DNA of 64,000 nucleotides, taken from contig JAATFV010000247.1 in NCBI GenBank assembly GCA_015655015.1, forward strand, positions 1 to 64,000. Reading direction: 5' to 3'. Source of the DNA: Chitinophagales bacterium (GTDB lineage: Bacteria; Bacteroidota; Bacteroidia; Chitinophagales; Chitinophagaceae). A program made the position numbers and the translations under genes. Shown piece by piece: positions 1-8,363 of this stretch (the stretch's first letter is position 1; each line of letters begins with the position of its first letter). The notes below the pieces were generated by a model. That model was not told the origin of the DNA, did not search any database, and was given only the letters and a program-made list of their open reading frames with translations.

Positions 1-82
1 GGTTGATCGCAACGTTAGGTTGATCGCAACGTTAGGTTGATCGCATCGTTCGGCGATCGCATCGTTCGGCGATTGCGGTTTA
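1..82. repeat. Short degenerate tandem repeat, 16-17 bp unit
   Basis: Two identical 17-bp units (1-17, 18-34; GGTTGATCGCAACGTTA) are followed by diverging 16-17 bp units at 35-51 and 52-67 and a decayed fifth copy to about 82. Every unit keeps a GATCGC or GATTGC core. The array lies just 3' of the minus-strand FecR gene, where a TonB-dependent receptor gene commonly follows. It continues to the window edge, so its full length is unknown. Confidence 0.8.
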
Positions 83-102
83 ACGCCCGATGATCAGGCA
101 GA

Positions 103-1233
103 TTAATGATCCCGGTTAAGGATCTCGATGCCGCCATCTATAAACCGATAACTGAGATTTTCCGTCTGGCAAAGAGTTTCTATCACTTCCTGCAGGCTTT
201 CATTGCGAAACAGGCCGGTATAGCTCCATCGTTGTTTGTTACTTTTATTGATCAGCGCCACATTGTATTTATTCCCCAGTTCGAAAGCGATATCTCCGAA
301 GGAAGCATCCTTAAAATGCATGGCGCCTTCTTTCCAGGCGGCTACTTCATAATCATTCACGAATTTATCGGGCTGCATTTTTTCTGTCCCCGGAAGGATC
401 CTGATCAATTGATGGGGCAGCAGAAGGCAAGATAACCCGCCCTTTTCTCCGGTGACTTTTACTTTCCCGGTAAGCAATGCTATTTGTGTACCCTTATCCT
501 GATCGTAAGCGCGAATGTCGAAGGAAGTGGCCAGAACGGTGGTTCGCCATTTACCAGTCGTACCGGTTCCGGAGGTTACGGTAAAAGGCCGGGCCGGATC
601 GCTGACCACCTGAAAAAACGCTTCCCCTTTCACCAGTGTTGCCGTCCGTCCGGAGGACGAAAAACTTTTCGGGTACCGGAATTCCGTTCCCGCATTCAGC
701 TGTATGGTAGAGCCATCCGGCAGGATGATCTGTTTGGTCTCGCCTCTGCTGGTGGTCACCATCGTATCGATGCTATTCAAATTGGCTGCGACCGGTAGAC
801 GGGGTCCCTGCTGATGGAATAATAACCAGACCGATCCTGCAAGAAGACCTGTCAGGATGGCGCAGGCGGTCATCCACGCTGTTTTTCCCCATCGGTAGGG
901 ACGGATCACTGGGGCCAGGTTGCCGGAAGGGTTATCGCCGGTCTCTCGTGTACTAATGTCTGCCGGCGCCTCATTGGCCATGGGGGTATCCCCGCCTGCC
1001 GGAGCTTTAGCAGCCGGCCAGCCGGTGACCTGCCGGAGATTGTTGCGGATCTTTTCCAGGCTGCTGTCAATAGCATCATTCCCCCAACCCTCTTCGGCAC
1101 GCAATGGATCGGCATCTCCTAACCGGAGGGAATCGTACCATTCATCGATGATCTTTCGTTCTTCGGCAGTACAGAGCCCTTTCTGATATTTTTCCAGCAA
1201 GGCACGTATTTGATCAATGGACATCCGCGGCAT
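103..1233 (-). CDS. FecR-family anti-sigma factor
   Basis: This is a membrane-bound anti-sigma factor that would hold the adjacent ECF sigma factor and release it on a signal from an outer-membrane TonB-dependent transducer. The 376-residue protein has a cytoplasmic N-terminal region with the 'LLEKYQKGLCTAEERKII' type start common in Bacteroidota FecR proteins. One membrane helix lies at about residues 118-138. A periplasmic FecR domain follows ('LPDGSTIQLNAGTEFRYP', 'VKGEAFFQV'), then a DUF4974-type C-terminus. It lies 93 bp downstream of the sigma gene on the same strand. A second ATG three codons in (MSIDQ) is an equally plausible start. Its receptor partner would be outside the window, left of position 1. 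Confidence 0.93.
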   Translation of the reverse strand: MPRMSIDQIRALLEKYQKGLCTAEERKIIDEWYDSLRLGDADPLRAEEGWGNDAIDSSLEKIRNNLRQVTGWPAAKAPAGGDTPMANEAPADISTRETGDNPSGNLAPVIRPYRWGKTAWMTACAILTGLLAGSVWLLFHQQGPRLPVAANLNSIDTMVTTSRGETKQIILPDGSTIQLNAGTEFRYPKSFSSSGRTATLVKGEAFFQVVSDPARPFTVTSGTGTTGKWRTTVLATSFDIRAYDQDKGTQIALLTGKVKVTGEKGGLSCLLLPHQLIRILPGTEKMQPDKFVNDYEVAAWKEGAMHFKDASFGDIAFELGNKYNVALINKSNKQRWSYTGLFRNESLQEVIETLCQTENLSYRFIDGGIEILNRDH

Positions 1234-1326
1234 TTATATATTGTCGGGGAAGCAGGGAAAATGTACCATGGCCGGGAAAAAAAATTTATTGGGGGAGAAT
1301 CGGGGCGAGGCGTTCCCGTGTACTAT

Positions 1327-1908
1327 CTATTTATTCTGGTCGGAGCGTAATTCCGGGGGAGACATTTTTTCGCGTAATATTTTCAGCGCTTTGCTGATCT
1401 GGTTGCGGACCGTCTGGTTGGAAAGGCTGAGTCGTTGGGAGATCTCATCGGTGGAAAGGCGTTCATAGCGGCTCAATATGAAAACAGCCCGCATTCTTTC
1501 CGACAGGCCGGAGATATAAGAATGCAGGGCAGACTCCTGCTCTTTATAGGTCATCCTGTCGGCCGGGGAAATTTCAGGCTGGTCCAGCATGGTTATCAAA
1601 TGATCGATATGTTTCAGGTGCGTACAGGCTTGCCGGTAATAATCAATGATCTTATGGTCCAATATCCCGTTGAGATATGCACCTACCGATTGCCGGACCT
1701 CGATCTGTTCTCTTTTAATCCATAACCCGGTAAAAATATCCTGTACAAGATCCTCGCTGATCTCTTTGAGCCCTGTCTTATATTGAGCTTTTATCAAAAG
1801 CTCCCGGGCATAGCGATTATAGAGGGCGTCAAAGGCCTGCTCATCGCCTTGCCGAAGCAAAACTAACAGTAATTTATCCTCATGCAGATGGTATTGACCC
1901 GGAGACAT
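1327..1908 (-). CDS. ECF-type RNA polymerase sigma factor
   Basis: A sigma-70 family protein of 193 residues. Region 2 lies at about residues 20-90 ('EDLVQDIFTGLWIKRE') and region 4 at about 125-180, ending in a helix-turn-helix ('STDEISQRLSLSNQTVRNQ'). Length and layout match the ECF factors that Bacteroidota pair with FecR proteins to control SusC-type receptors, and the FecR gene follows directly. The gene is divergent from the subtilase gene at 2000, with 91 bp between them. No TAnnTTTG box was seen in that gap. Confidence 0.93.
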   Translation of the reverse strand: MSPGQYHLHEDKLLLVLLRQGDEQAFDALYNRYARELLIKAQYKTGLKEISEDLVQDIFTGLWIKREQIEVRQSVGAYLNGILDHKIIDYYRQACTHLKHIDHLITMLDQPEISPADRMTYKEQESALHSYISGLSERMRAVFILSRYERLSTDEISQRLSLSNQTVRNQISKALKILREKMSPPELRSDQNK

Positions 1909-1999
1909 ACTAACCAGAAATTTAGATAATATTTTTCAAACATCAGCGTTTTAGTAGATAGTCAGCGTAACATGGCCTCCAAAATCCCCCCGGAAACCG

Positions 2000-4900
2000 T
2001 TGAAAATCAAAATAATTTCCCCGTTCAGCCGAAGACTTCTCTCTAAAAAAGTTTGCAGGCTTTTTTTTCACCTCTTGTTAATAGCCGTTCTCTTCACCCC
2101 GGGCTCCGTTCTGGGGCAACAACAAAAGAGGGCTGTCCATTTCAAAAATGGCCTTTTCAGGGGAGAAAGGAATATGCTCAATGAACCTCTTTCCAAAGAT
2201 TCTTTACGCCCCGTCCATTATAAAAAGAATTATTATGCCCTGCTCCAGTTTGATCAATTACCGGGGATAGCCGAAAAAAAGGAGCTGGCCGGGATGGGTA
2301 TTCATTTATTTAATTATATCCCTGATCATTCCTTTCAGGCGGAAGTACCGGAGGGCTTTTCTGCTGGTGAGCTGAAAAGAGTTGGGGTGAGCGGACTATA
2401 CAGACTGCCGGCAACATCTAAATTTTCCCGAAAATTGTTGCCAAACGGAGCAGAGGCTCCTCCCGGGGCAGCAGGGCGGCAGTCTTTATTGCCCTATAAG
2501 ATATCGGACGAATACGCCCATAACGCCGATGTCCCCATTGCCGTCGGTTTTTTTGGGACCCTCACGCCGGACGAGGTCAGCAGTGCGCTGAAGCAGGCAG
2601 GAGCCACGATCGTTCCCACTAAAATTAAGCCAGACCATGTAGTATTCATTCAGGCCGGCGCAGCAGCCCTGGAGAGGATTGCCGAACTGCCCTATGTCAG
2701 CTACCTGGCTCCCCAATCTTTAAAAGATCAGGCGCTGAACGACAATAACCGGGCTGCACACGGGGTGGACGTTATCAGCAACCCTGCCGGCAGGAACCTG
2801 CAGGGGGATGGCGTAACGGTTGGCATGGGCGATGACTCCGACCCTTATACCCATGTTGATTTTACGGGAAGGCTGATTGAACGATTTGGCCCGATGATCG
2901 CCGCGCACGGCACCCACACGTCGGGAACCGTGGGCGGTGGCGGGATCCTGGATCCCCGCTATAAAGGCATGGCCCCTCATGCAACGATCGTCAGCCAGTA
3001 TTTCAGCGATATCCTGGTGAATGCGCCTACCTATGTCACCGACTTCGATATGGTGCTCACCAATAACTCTTATACCGCTGCCGGCGGAGGCTGTCCGGGT
3101 GAGGGGGAATACGATGTCCTCGCGTATAGCCTGGACGCACAATTATATACTTATCCCAATCTGTTGCATGTCTTTGCATCCGGCAATGATGGCATTTACA
3201 GCTGTACGCCTTATTTCGCCCCATATGCTACCATCAAGTCCGGCTACCAATGCGCCAAGAACGATTTGACAGTGGGGAACCTGGACAACAGCACCTATAT
3301 CATTGGTAACTTCAGCAGCGCAGGCCCGGTAAATGACGGACGGCTCAAGCCGGAGATCGTCGCCGGCGGCACCAATATCATGTCCACGCTGCCTTATAAC
3401 ACCTATGGCTCTGTTACAGGAACCAGTATGGCATCTCCCACCGTTACGGGTTCGCTCGCTTTGCTGGTGCAGCGATACCGGCAACTGCAGGGTGGAGTGG
3501 ATCCTTCCGCGGCCCTTATCAAGGCGGTGGCCTGCAACAGCGCTACCGACCTGGGCAATCCGGGCCCCGATTATCTGTACGGGTTTGGAAGCCTCAATGT
3601 CCGTACCGCGGTGGAAGTCCTGGAAAACCATCAATACAGCACGGGATCGGTGAATAATTCCGGCACGGTGACGATCCCTTTGTCCGGGATCCCGGCCGGA
3701 TTGCAGCAGCTGAAAGTGATGCTCTACTGGCCGGATTATCCGGGAGCCCCTGATGCAGCTACCGCCCTGGTCAATAACCTGGACCTCACCGTTACCGCCC
3801 CCGATGCTACCGTACATTATCCGTTGATCTTAAATCCCGCGGCAGGGCATGTTAATGATATTGCCGTAGAGGGTGTAGATAATCTCAATAATATCGAACA
3901 GGTGGTGATCAATAATCCGCCGGCAGGGAATTTCACCCTTACCGTAAAAGGCGCCAGCATTCCAACCGGGACCCAGTCTTATGTAGTGACCTACCAGACC
4001 ATCCGGCCTTCCGTCACCGTGGAATATCCTACCGGCAGCGAGACCCTGGCGCCCGGAGAGCCGCTGATCGTCCGGTGGTCCGCTTATGGAGGTGCGCCCA
4101 ATACGTTCACGCTGGAATATTCACCCGATAACGGCAACAGCTGGACGACCATTAGCAATTCCGTGCCTTCCGCCAGCCGGCTGTATAACTGGACGGCGCC
4201 TTCCACCGCCACCAACCAGGCCCTGATCCGTGTCAGCCGTAATGGTACCGGCTACACCGATGTCAGCGACAATGACTTTATAGTGCTGGGGCAACCCGTT
4301 ATAACGGCCACCAATCCCTGCCAGGGATATGCGCAGCTCAGCTGGAGCGCTATCCCATCGGCCAGCAGTTATGATATTATGCAATTAAAGGGGGACTCGA
4401 TGTCAAAGATCGCTTCGACGACGGGGACTTCTTTCCTACTGGGAAATTTACGCCGTGACAGCAGCTACTGGCTGGCCGTACGCGCCGTCAAAACCGGCGG
4501 AGCCGGAAGGCGGTCACTGGCTGCCAATATCATACCGTCCGGCGGGGCCTGCGCCCTGACGGCCCTGAATAATGATTACACGATCGATTCGCTGATCAGT
4601 CCGTTGACGGGGCGGCAATTCACGTCCACGCAGCTGGGCAGCAGCACCCCCATCCGGGTGGAGCTGAAGAACCTGGGCACGATCCCTTCCGGCTCCTCCT
4701 TTTCACTCTCTTACCGGGTGAACGGCGGCCCTATCGTAACGGAGACTTCGAACGCCGTTATAACTTCCAATAGCGTTTATGTTTATACGTTTTCCCAAAC
4801 ATATGATTTTTCTTCCCCGGGTGATTATAATCTGCAGACCTGGGTCAGCTACCCGGGAGATCCGCAAACGGCCAATGATACGCTTAACACGCTGATCAGG

Positions 4901-7900
4901 GAGCTATCCAATGCTCCCCTGACGCTCAACCCTTCCTTTAAGGATGGCTTCGAGACAGCCGCAGACAGTACCTATATCAGTCCTGTATCGGGGCTCTCGG
5001 GGACGGACCGGTATGATTTCCGTACCAGCAATACCAACGGAAGGCTCCGAACCTTTATTAATACAGGATTCTCCAGGACCGGATCGCGCTGTGCGACCCT
5101 TGACCTTGGTCATTATAATGGCATTTCCACTGCTGACAGCCTGATCAGTACGTTCAACCTGTCCGGCTATTCGGCCAGCGACCAGATCTGGCTGAATTTC
5201 TATTACAGAAATGCGGGTATTAATTTCGCGCTTCCCGGCAACCAGGTCTGGATCCGGGGCAATGATCAGGCAGCCTGGCTGCCCGTATTGGCATTGGACA
5301 TCAGTAATGCCGGAATCGGCATTTACCAGGCGGCGCCCGCTATCGATGTCACCGGTATCCTTAAAAAAGCGACGCCTGCACAGGTCGTCAGCAGCAGCTT
5401 CCAGGTGAAATTCGGAGAAGAGGGATACACTTCCACGAATTCGGTAACGCCGGATGGCGCTTTGGACAATGGTTATTCCTTCGATGATATCACACTCTCA
5501 AAAGCGGATGGAGATATAGCCGTTGCTGCCCTGGTAACACCCGATCTGTCTGCTATCTGCGGCCTGTCGAACAGCGAAACGATCAGTCTGAAAGTAAAAA
5601 ATTACAGTGCCGGCCCTGCCACCAATATACCTGTGACCTATTCCATCAACGGGGTGACCGTTACCGAGAGCATACCTTCCATTAATGCCTTTGATTCCGT
5701 TGTCTATCATTTTACCAGGAAGGCAGACCTTTCTGCATACCAACAATATACGCTGAGCGCCTGGGTCAGCTCGCCGTCAGATAACTATCCTCTGAATGAT
5801 ACGCTGCCGGTCATTTCTTTTCAAACAACACCGGTAATTTCCTTATTTCCCTACCTGGAGGGGTTTGAGAGTAATAACGGATACTGGTACACAAACGGGA
5901 TCAACGATAGCTGGCAATGGGGAACTCCTGCCAAAACCATCATTAACAAAGCCGCCAATGGCACAAAATGCTGGGTCACCAGCCTTGCCGGAAATTATAA
6001 TGATAATGAACTGTCTTACCTGTACTCGCCCTGTTTTGATCTGAGCGGCCTTAGTCATCCTGTGCTGTCCTTCAGCCATATCTTCCAGACAGAAGATGCC
6101 TGTGATTGCGACTATCACTGGGCCGAATACAGTACGGACGGTATTAGCTGGATAAAATTAGGAGCCGTCGGGGGTGGAACGAACTGGTATGACAATGTTA
6201 CCCGGCAAGCCTGGCAGCTATCCGATACCAAATGGCATGTGTCGAGTTATGATATTCCTGTTACGGCCGCCCGTGTGAAGTTCCGTATCGCGATGAACAG
6301 CGACGGGGGGACTAATTATGAAGGGGTGGGAATAGATGATATTCATATATTCGATAAGGTCCCTGTTTACAGCGGACCGAATATCAGCAGCGGGATCACG
6401 TTGCCCGTCAGCGGTAATAACTGGGTGAATTTCGATATGGGCGGCCAGCGGGTGGTCTCCATCAATCCCAATGGGCAGGATCTGGGAAATACCACGGTGA
6501 AGGCCTATATCAACACGGGTCCTGTCCGGAATGACGGCAAAACGTATTACCTGGACAGGAATATAGTGATCCGGCCGGCGAATGCTCCGACAGGTAATGT
6601 CAGCGTGCGTTATTATTTCCTGGATTCGGAAGCAGACCATCTTATCGGGGCCTCGGGCTGCGCCGCCTGCAGCACTCTTTTCGATGCCTACCAGTCCGGC
6701 GTTACGCAGTATAGCAGCCCGGCGCCGGCGGAAGAGGACGGAGCTTTAAGCAATGACGTGAGCGGTGCCTTCCATTATATCTTACCCCATCAGGAAGTAA
6801 GTGTCATTCCTTATGACAACGGTTATTATGCGGAGTATCAGGTGGGTGGGTTCTCCGAGTTCTGGATCAATACCCGGCCGGCTACCGATGTGGGGGTGAC
6901 AGCGCTGGTGGCGCCAGGCCTCTCCCCGATCTGCGGCTTATCGAATAACGAAACCGTCCGGGTGAAAGTAAAAAATTACAGTGCCTATACCCTTACGAAT
7001 ATACCCGTCAGTTACGCGGTGAACGGGCTTACAGTTACGGAGAATATTCCGGGCATTCCTGCATTGGACTCTGTCGTTTATACCTTCACCCAGCCGGCAG
7101 ACCTGTCTGCCTATCAGCACTATACCCTGAGCGCGTGGGTGAGTTATGAGGGAGACAGCAATCATTCTAATGACAGCCTGCCGGTCATTAATTTCCAGAC
7201 GGTCCCGGTCATCTCCGGCTTCCCTTACCTGGAAGGATTTGAGAACGGCAATGGGTATTGGTATACCAATGGGACGGGTGATAGCTGGGCATGGGGTGCA
7301 CCTGCCAAGACGATCATCAACAAGGCTGCTAATGGAACAAAGGCCTGGGTCACCGGTCTTACCGGGGGGTATAATAATAATGAGCTGTCGTATTTGTATT
7401 CCCCTTGTTTTGACCTGAGCGGCCTTGCCAATCCTGTATTGTCCTTCAGCCATATCTTCCATACCCAGGATAACTGCGACTGTGATTATCACTGGGTCGA
7501 ATACAGCACGGATGGGCTGAACTGGGTAAAATTGGGGGCTGCTGGTTCGGGGACCAACTGGTATGATGATGCGGTCGCCCAGGCCTGGAAAATTTCCAAC
7601 CCGCTCTGGCATGTGTCCAGCTATAATATTCCTGTGAGGGCAGCCGATACGCGGTTCAGGATCGTCTTCCGCAGTGATGCCGCCGTCACGGATGAGGGGG
7701 TGGGAATAGACGGTATTCATATCATCGATAGCGGTTTGGCGGGGCAGAATCAGTCTCCTGACTTGTTGCTCCTCTCTTTTACCGCCCTGAAAACGGGGGA
7801 CAAGGCGCTATTGCATTGGAACACCATCGAGGAGACAGCCACCAGCCGATTTGTCATCGAGAAAAGCAGGGACAGCCTCCACTTTTTCCCAATAGACTCC

Positions 7901-8293
7901 ATAAACGCCGTTGGCAACCGGGATACGGTGAACGATTATTCCTATACGGATGGCAAGCTTTGGTCCGGCGCCAACTATTATCGCCTGAAAATAGCGGGGA
8001 CGGCCGGGCCTTTTATTTATTCGCCTGTTCGGGTGGTCAATGATACCGCCACCGGCGGGTTGGAGGTATCGGTGTATCCCAATCCCGTTCAGCCGGATGG
8101 CCGTTTGTATATTACCAGCTCTGCCAATTGTGAAAGTATCCAGCTGGTAGATGTCTCGGGTAGGGTGATCTTAAACACGGGCGCGCATGGACTGCTCAAT
8201 ACGATCTCTCCGGGAGGGATTGCCAGAGGGGTTTATTTTGTGCGGGTGGACACGGATGCAGGCAGGAAAGTGGTAAAGGTTTTTGTTAAATAG
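2000..8293 (+). CDS. Large secreted subtilisin-like (S8) serine protease with T9SS sorting domain
   Basis: A cell-surface or secreted protease of 2097 residues. The start is a TTG codon: this is the only in-frame start that keeps the hydrophobic signal peptide (about residues 15-40), since the next Met is near residue 58. The S8 triad is visible as an Asp in 'GVTVGMGDDSDPYTHVDF', His in 'AAHGTHTSGTVGG' and Ser in 'GTSMASP'. Downstream come Ig/fibronectin-like and CARDB-like beta domains, then a CARDB plus MAM/jelly-roll-like module that occurs twice (about 5515-6358 and 6889-7735). The last 75 residues form a type A T9SS C-terminal signal ('VSVYPNPVQPDGRLYI', ending 'VFVK'). It should be exported by Sec, then T9SS. 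The substrate is unknown. Confidence 0.93.
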   Translation: MKIKIISPFSRRLLSKKVCRLFFHLLLIAVLFTPGSVLGQQQKRAVHFKNGLFRGERNMLNEPLSKDSLRPVHYKKNYYALLQFDQLPGIAEKKELAGMGIHLFNYIPDHSFQAEVPEGFSAGELKRVGVSGLYRLPATSKFSRKLLPNGAEAPPGAAGRQSLLPYKISDEYAHNADVPIAVGFFGTLTPDEVSSALKQAGATIVPTKIKPDHVVFIQAGAAALERIAELPYVSYLAPQSLKDQALNDNNRAAHGVDVISNPAGRNLQGDGVTVGMGDDSDPYTHVDFTGRLIERFGPMIAAHGTHTSGTVGGGGILDPRYKGMAPHATIVSQYFSDILVNAPTYVTDFDMVLTNNSYTAAGGGCPGEGEYDVLAYSLDAQLYTYPNLLHVFASGNDGIYSCTPYFAPYATIKSGYQCAKNDLTVGNLDNSTYIIGNFSSAGPVNDGRLKPEIVAGGTNIMSTLPYNTYGSVTGTSMASPTVTGSLALLVQRYRQLQGGVDPSAALIKAVACNSATDLGNPGPDYLYGFGSLNVRTAVEVLENHQYSTGSVNNSGTVTIPLSGIPAGLQQLKVMLYWPDYPGAPDAATALVNNLDLTVTAPDATVHYPLILNPAAGHVNDIAVEGVDNLNNIEQVVINNPPAGNFTLTVKGASIPTGTQSYVVTYQTIRPSVTVEYPTGSETLAPGEPLIVRWSAYGGAPNTFTLEYSPDNGNSWTTISNSVPSASRLYNWTAPSTATNQALIRVSRNGTGYTDVSDNDFIVLGQPVITATNPCQGYAQLSWSAIPSASSYDIMQLKGDSMSKIASTTGTSFLLGNLRRDSSYWLAVRAVKTGGAGRRSLAANIIPSGGACALTALNNDYTIDSLISPLTGRQFTSTQLGSSTPIRVELKNLGTIPSGSSFSLSYRVNGGPIVTETSNAVITSNSVYVYTFSQTYDFSSPGDYNLQTWVSYPGDPQTANDTLNTLIRELSNAPLTLNPSFKDGFETAADSTYISPVSGLSGTDRYDFRTSNTNGRLRTFINTGFSRTGSRCATLDLGHYNGISTADSLISTFNLSGYSASDQIWLNFYYRNAGINFALPGNQVWIRGNDQAAWLPVLALDISNAGIGIYQAAPAIDVTGILKKATPAQVVSSSFQVKFGEEGYTSTNSVTPDGALDNGYSFDDITLSKADGDIAVAALVTPDLSAICGLSNSETISLKVKNYSAGPATNIPVTYSINGVTVTESIPSINAFDSVVYHFTRKADLSAYQQYTLSAWVSSPSDNYPLNDTLPVISFQTTPVISLFPYLEGFESNNGYWYTNGINDSWQWGTPAKTIINKAANGTKCWVTSLAGNYNDNELSYLYSPCFDLSGLSHPVLSFSHIFQTEDACDCDYHWAEYSTDGISWIKLGAVGGGTNWYDNVTRQAWQLSDTKWHVSSYDIPVTAARVKFRIAMNSDGGTNYEGVGIDDIHIFDKVPVYSGPNISSGITLPVSGNNWVNFDMGGQRVVSINPNGQDLGNTTVKAYINTGPVRNDGKTYYLDRNIVIRPANAPTGNVSVRYYFLDSEADHLIGASGCAACSTLFDAYQSGVTQYSSPAPAEEDGALSNDVSGAFHYILPHQEVSVIPYDNGYYAEYQVGGFSEFWINTRPATDVGVTALVAPGLSPICGLSNNETVRVKVKNYSAYTLTNIPVSYAVNGLTVTENIPGIPALDSVVYTFTQPADLSAYQHYTLSAWVSYEGDSNHSNDSLPVINFQTVPVISGFPYLEGFENGNGYWYTNGTGDSWAWGAPAKTIINKAANGTKAWVTGLTGGYNNNELSYLYSPCFDLSGLANPVLSFSHIFHTQDNCDCDYHWVEYSTDGLNWVKLGAAGSGTNWYDDAVAQAWKISNPLWHVSSYNIPVRAADTRFRIVFRSDAAVTDEGVGIDGIHIIDSGLAGQNQSPDLLLLSFTALKTGDKALLHWNTIEETATSRFVIEKSRDSLHFFPIDSINAVGNRDTVNDYSYTDGKLWSGANYYRLKIAGTAGPFIYSPVRVVNDTATGGLEVSVYPNPVQPDGRLYITSSANCESIQLVDVSGRVILNTGAHGLLNTISPGGIARGVYFVRVDTDAGRKVVKVFVK
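5515..6358 (+). repeat. Intragenic duplication, copy 1 (CARDB + MAM-like module)
   Basis: Codes for a module starting 'LSAICGLSNSETISLKVK' and ending near 'GVGIDDIHIFD'. A second copy lies at about 6889-7735. Long stretches are shared nearly word for word, for example 'YLEGFE.NNGYWYTNG' and 'LSYLYSPCFDLSGL'. The offset between copies is about 1.37 kb, with a different domain in between. The edges are estimated from the translated similarity. Confidence 0.8.
6889..7735 (+). repeat. Intragenic duplication, copy 2 (CARDB + MAM-like module)
   Basis: Second copy of the module at 5515-6358. It begins at 'LSPICGLSNNETVRVKVK' and ends near 'GVGIDGIHIID'. The high similarity suggests a recent tandem-type duplication or ongoing gene conversion within the gene. 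Confidence 0.8.
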
Positions 8294-8318
8294 CTATAGG
8301 CCATATCGGTAAGCTCCT

Positions 8319-8326
8319 TATATTTG
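8319..8326 (+). promoter_or_regulatory. Candidate Bacteroidota -7 promoter box
   Basis: TATATTTG matches the Bacteroidota sigma-A -7 consensus TAnnTTTG and lies 38 bp before the ATG of the DUF2723 gene. No TTTG or TTG -33 element is seen at the expected spacing, so this is a consensus match only. Confidence 0.35.
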
Positions 8327-8363
8327 TCCATTCGCGAAAATCAGCGTTAAAACATTTCTATAT

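Noticed and set aside
6938-7720. A 260-residue antisense frame within the subtilase gene, and a similar one at 3143-3817.
   Set aside because: Both lie fully inside conserved domains of the subtilase and show no domain of their own.
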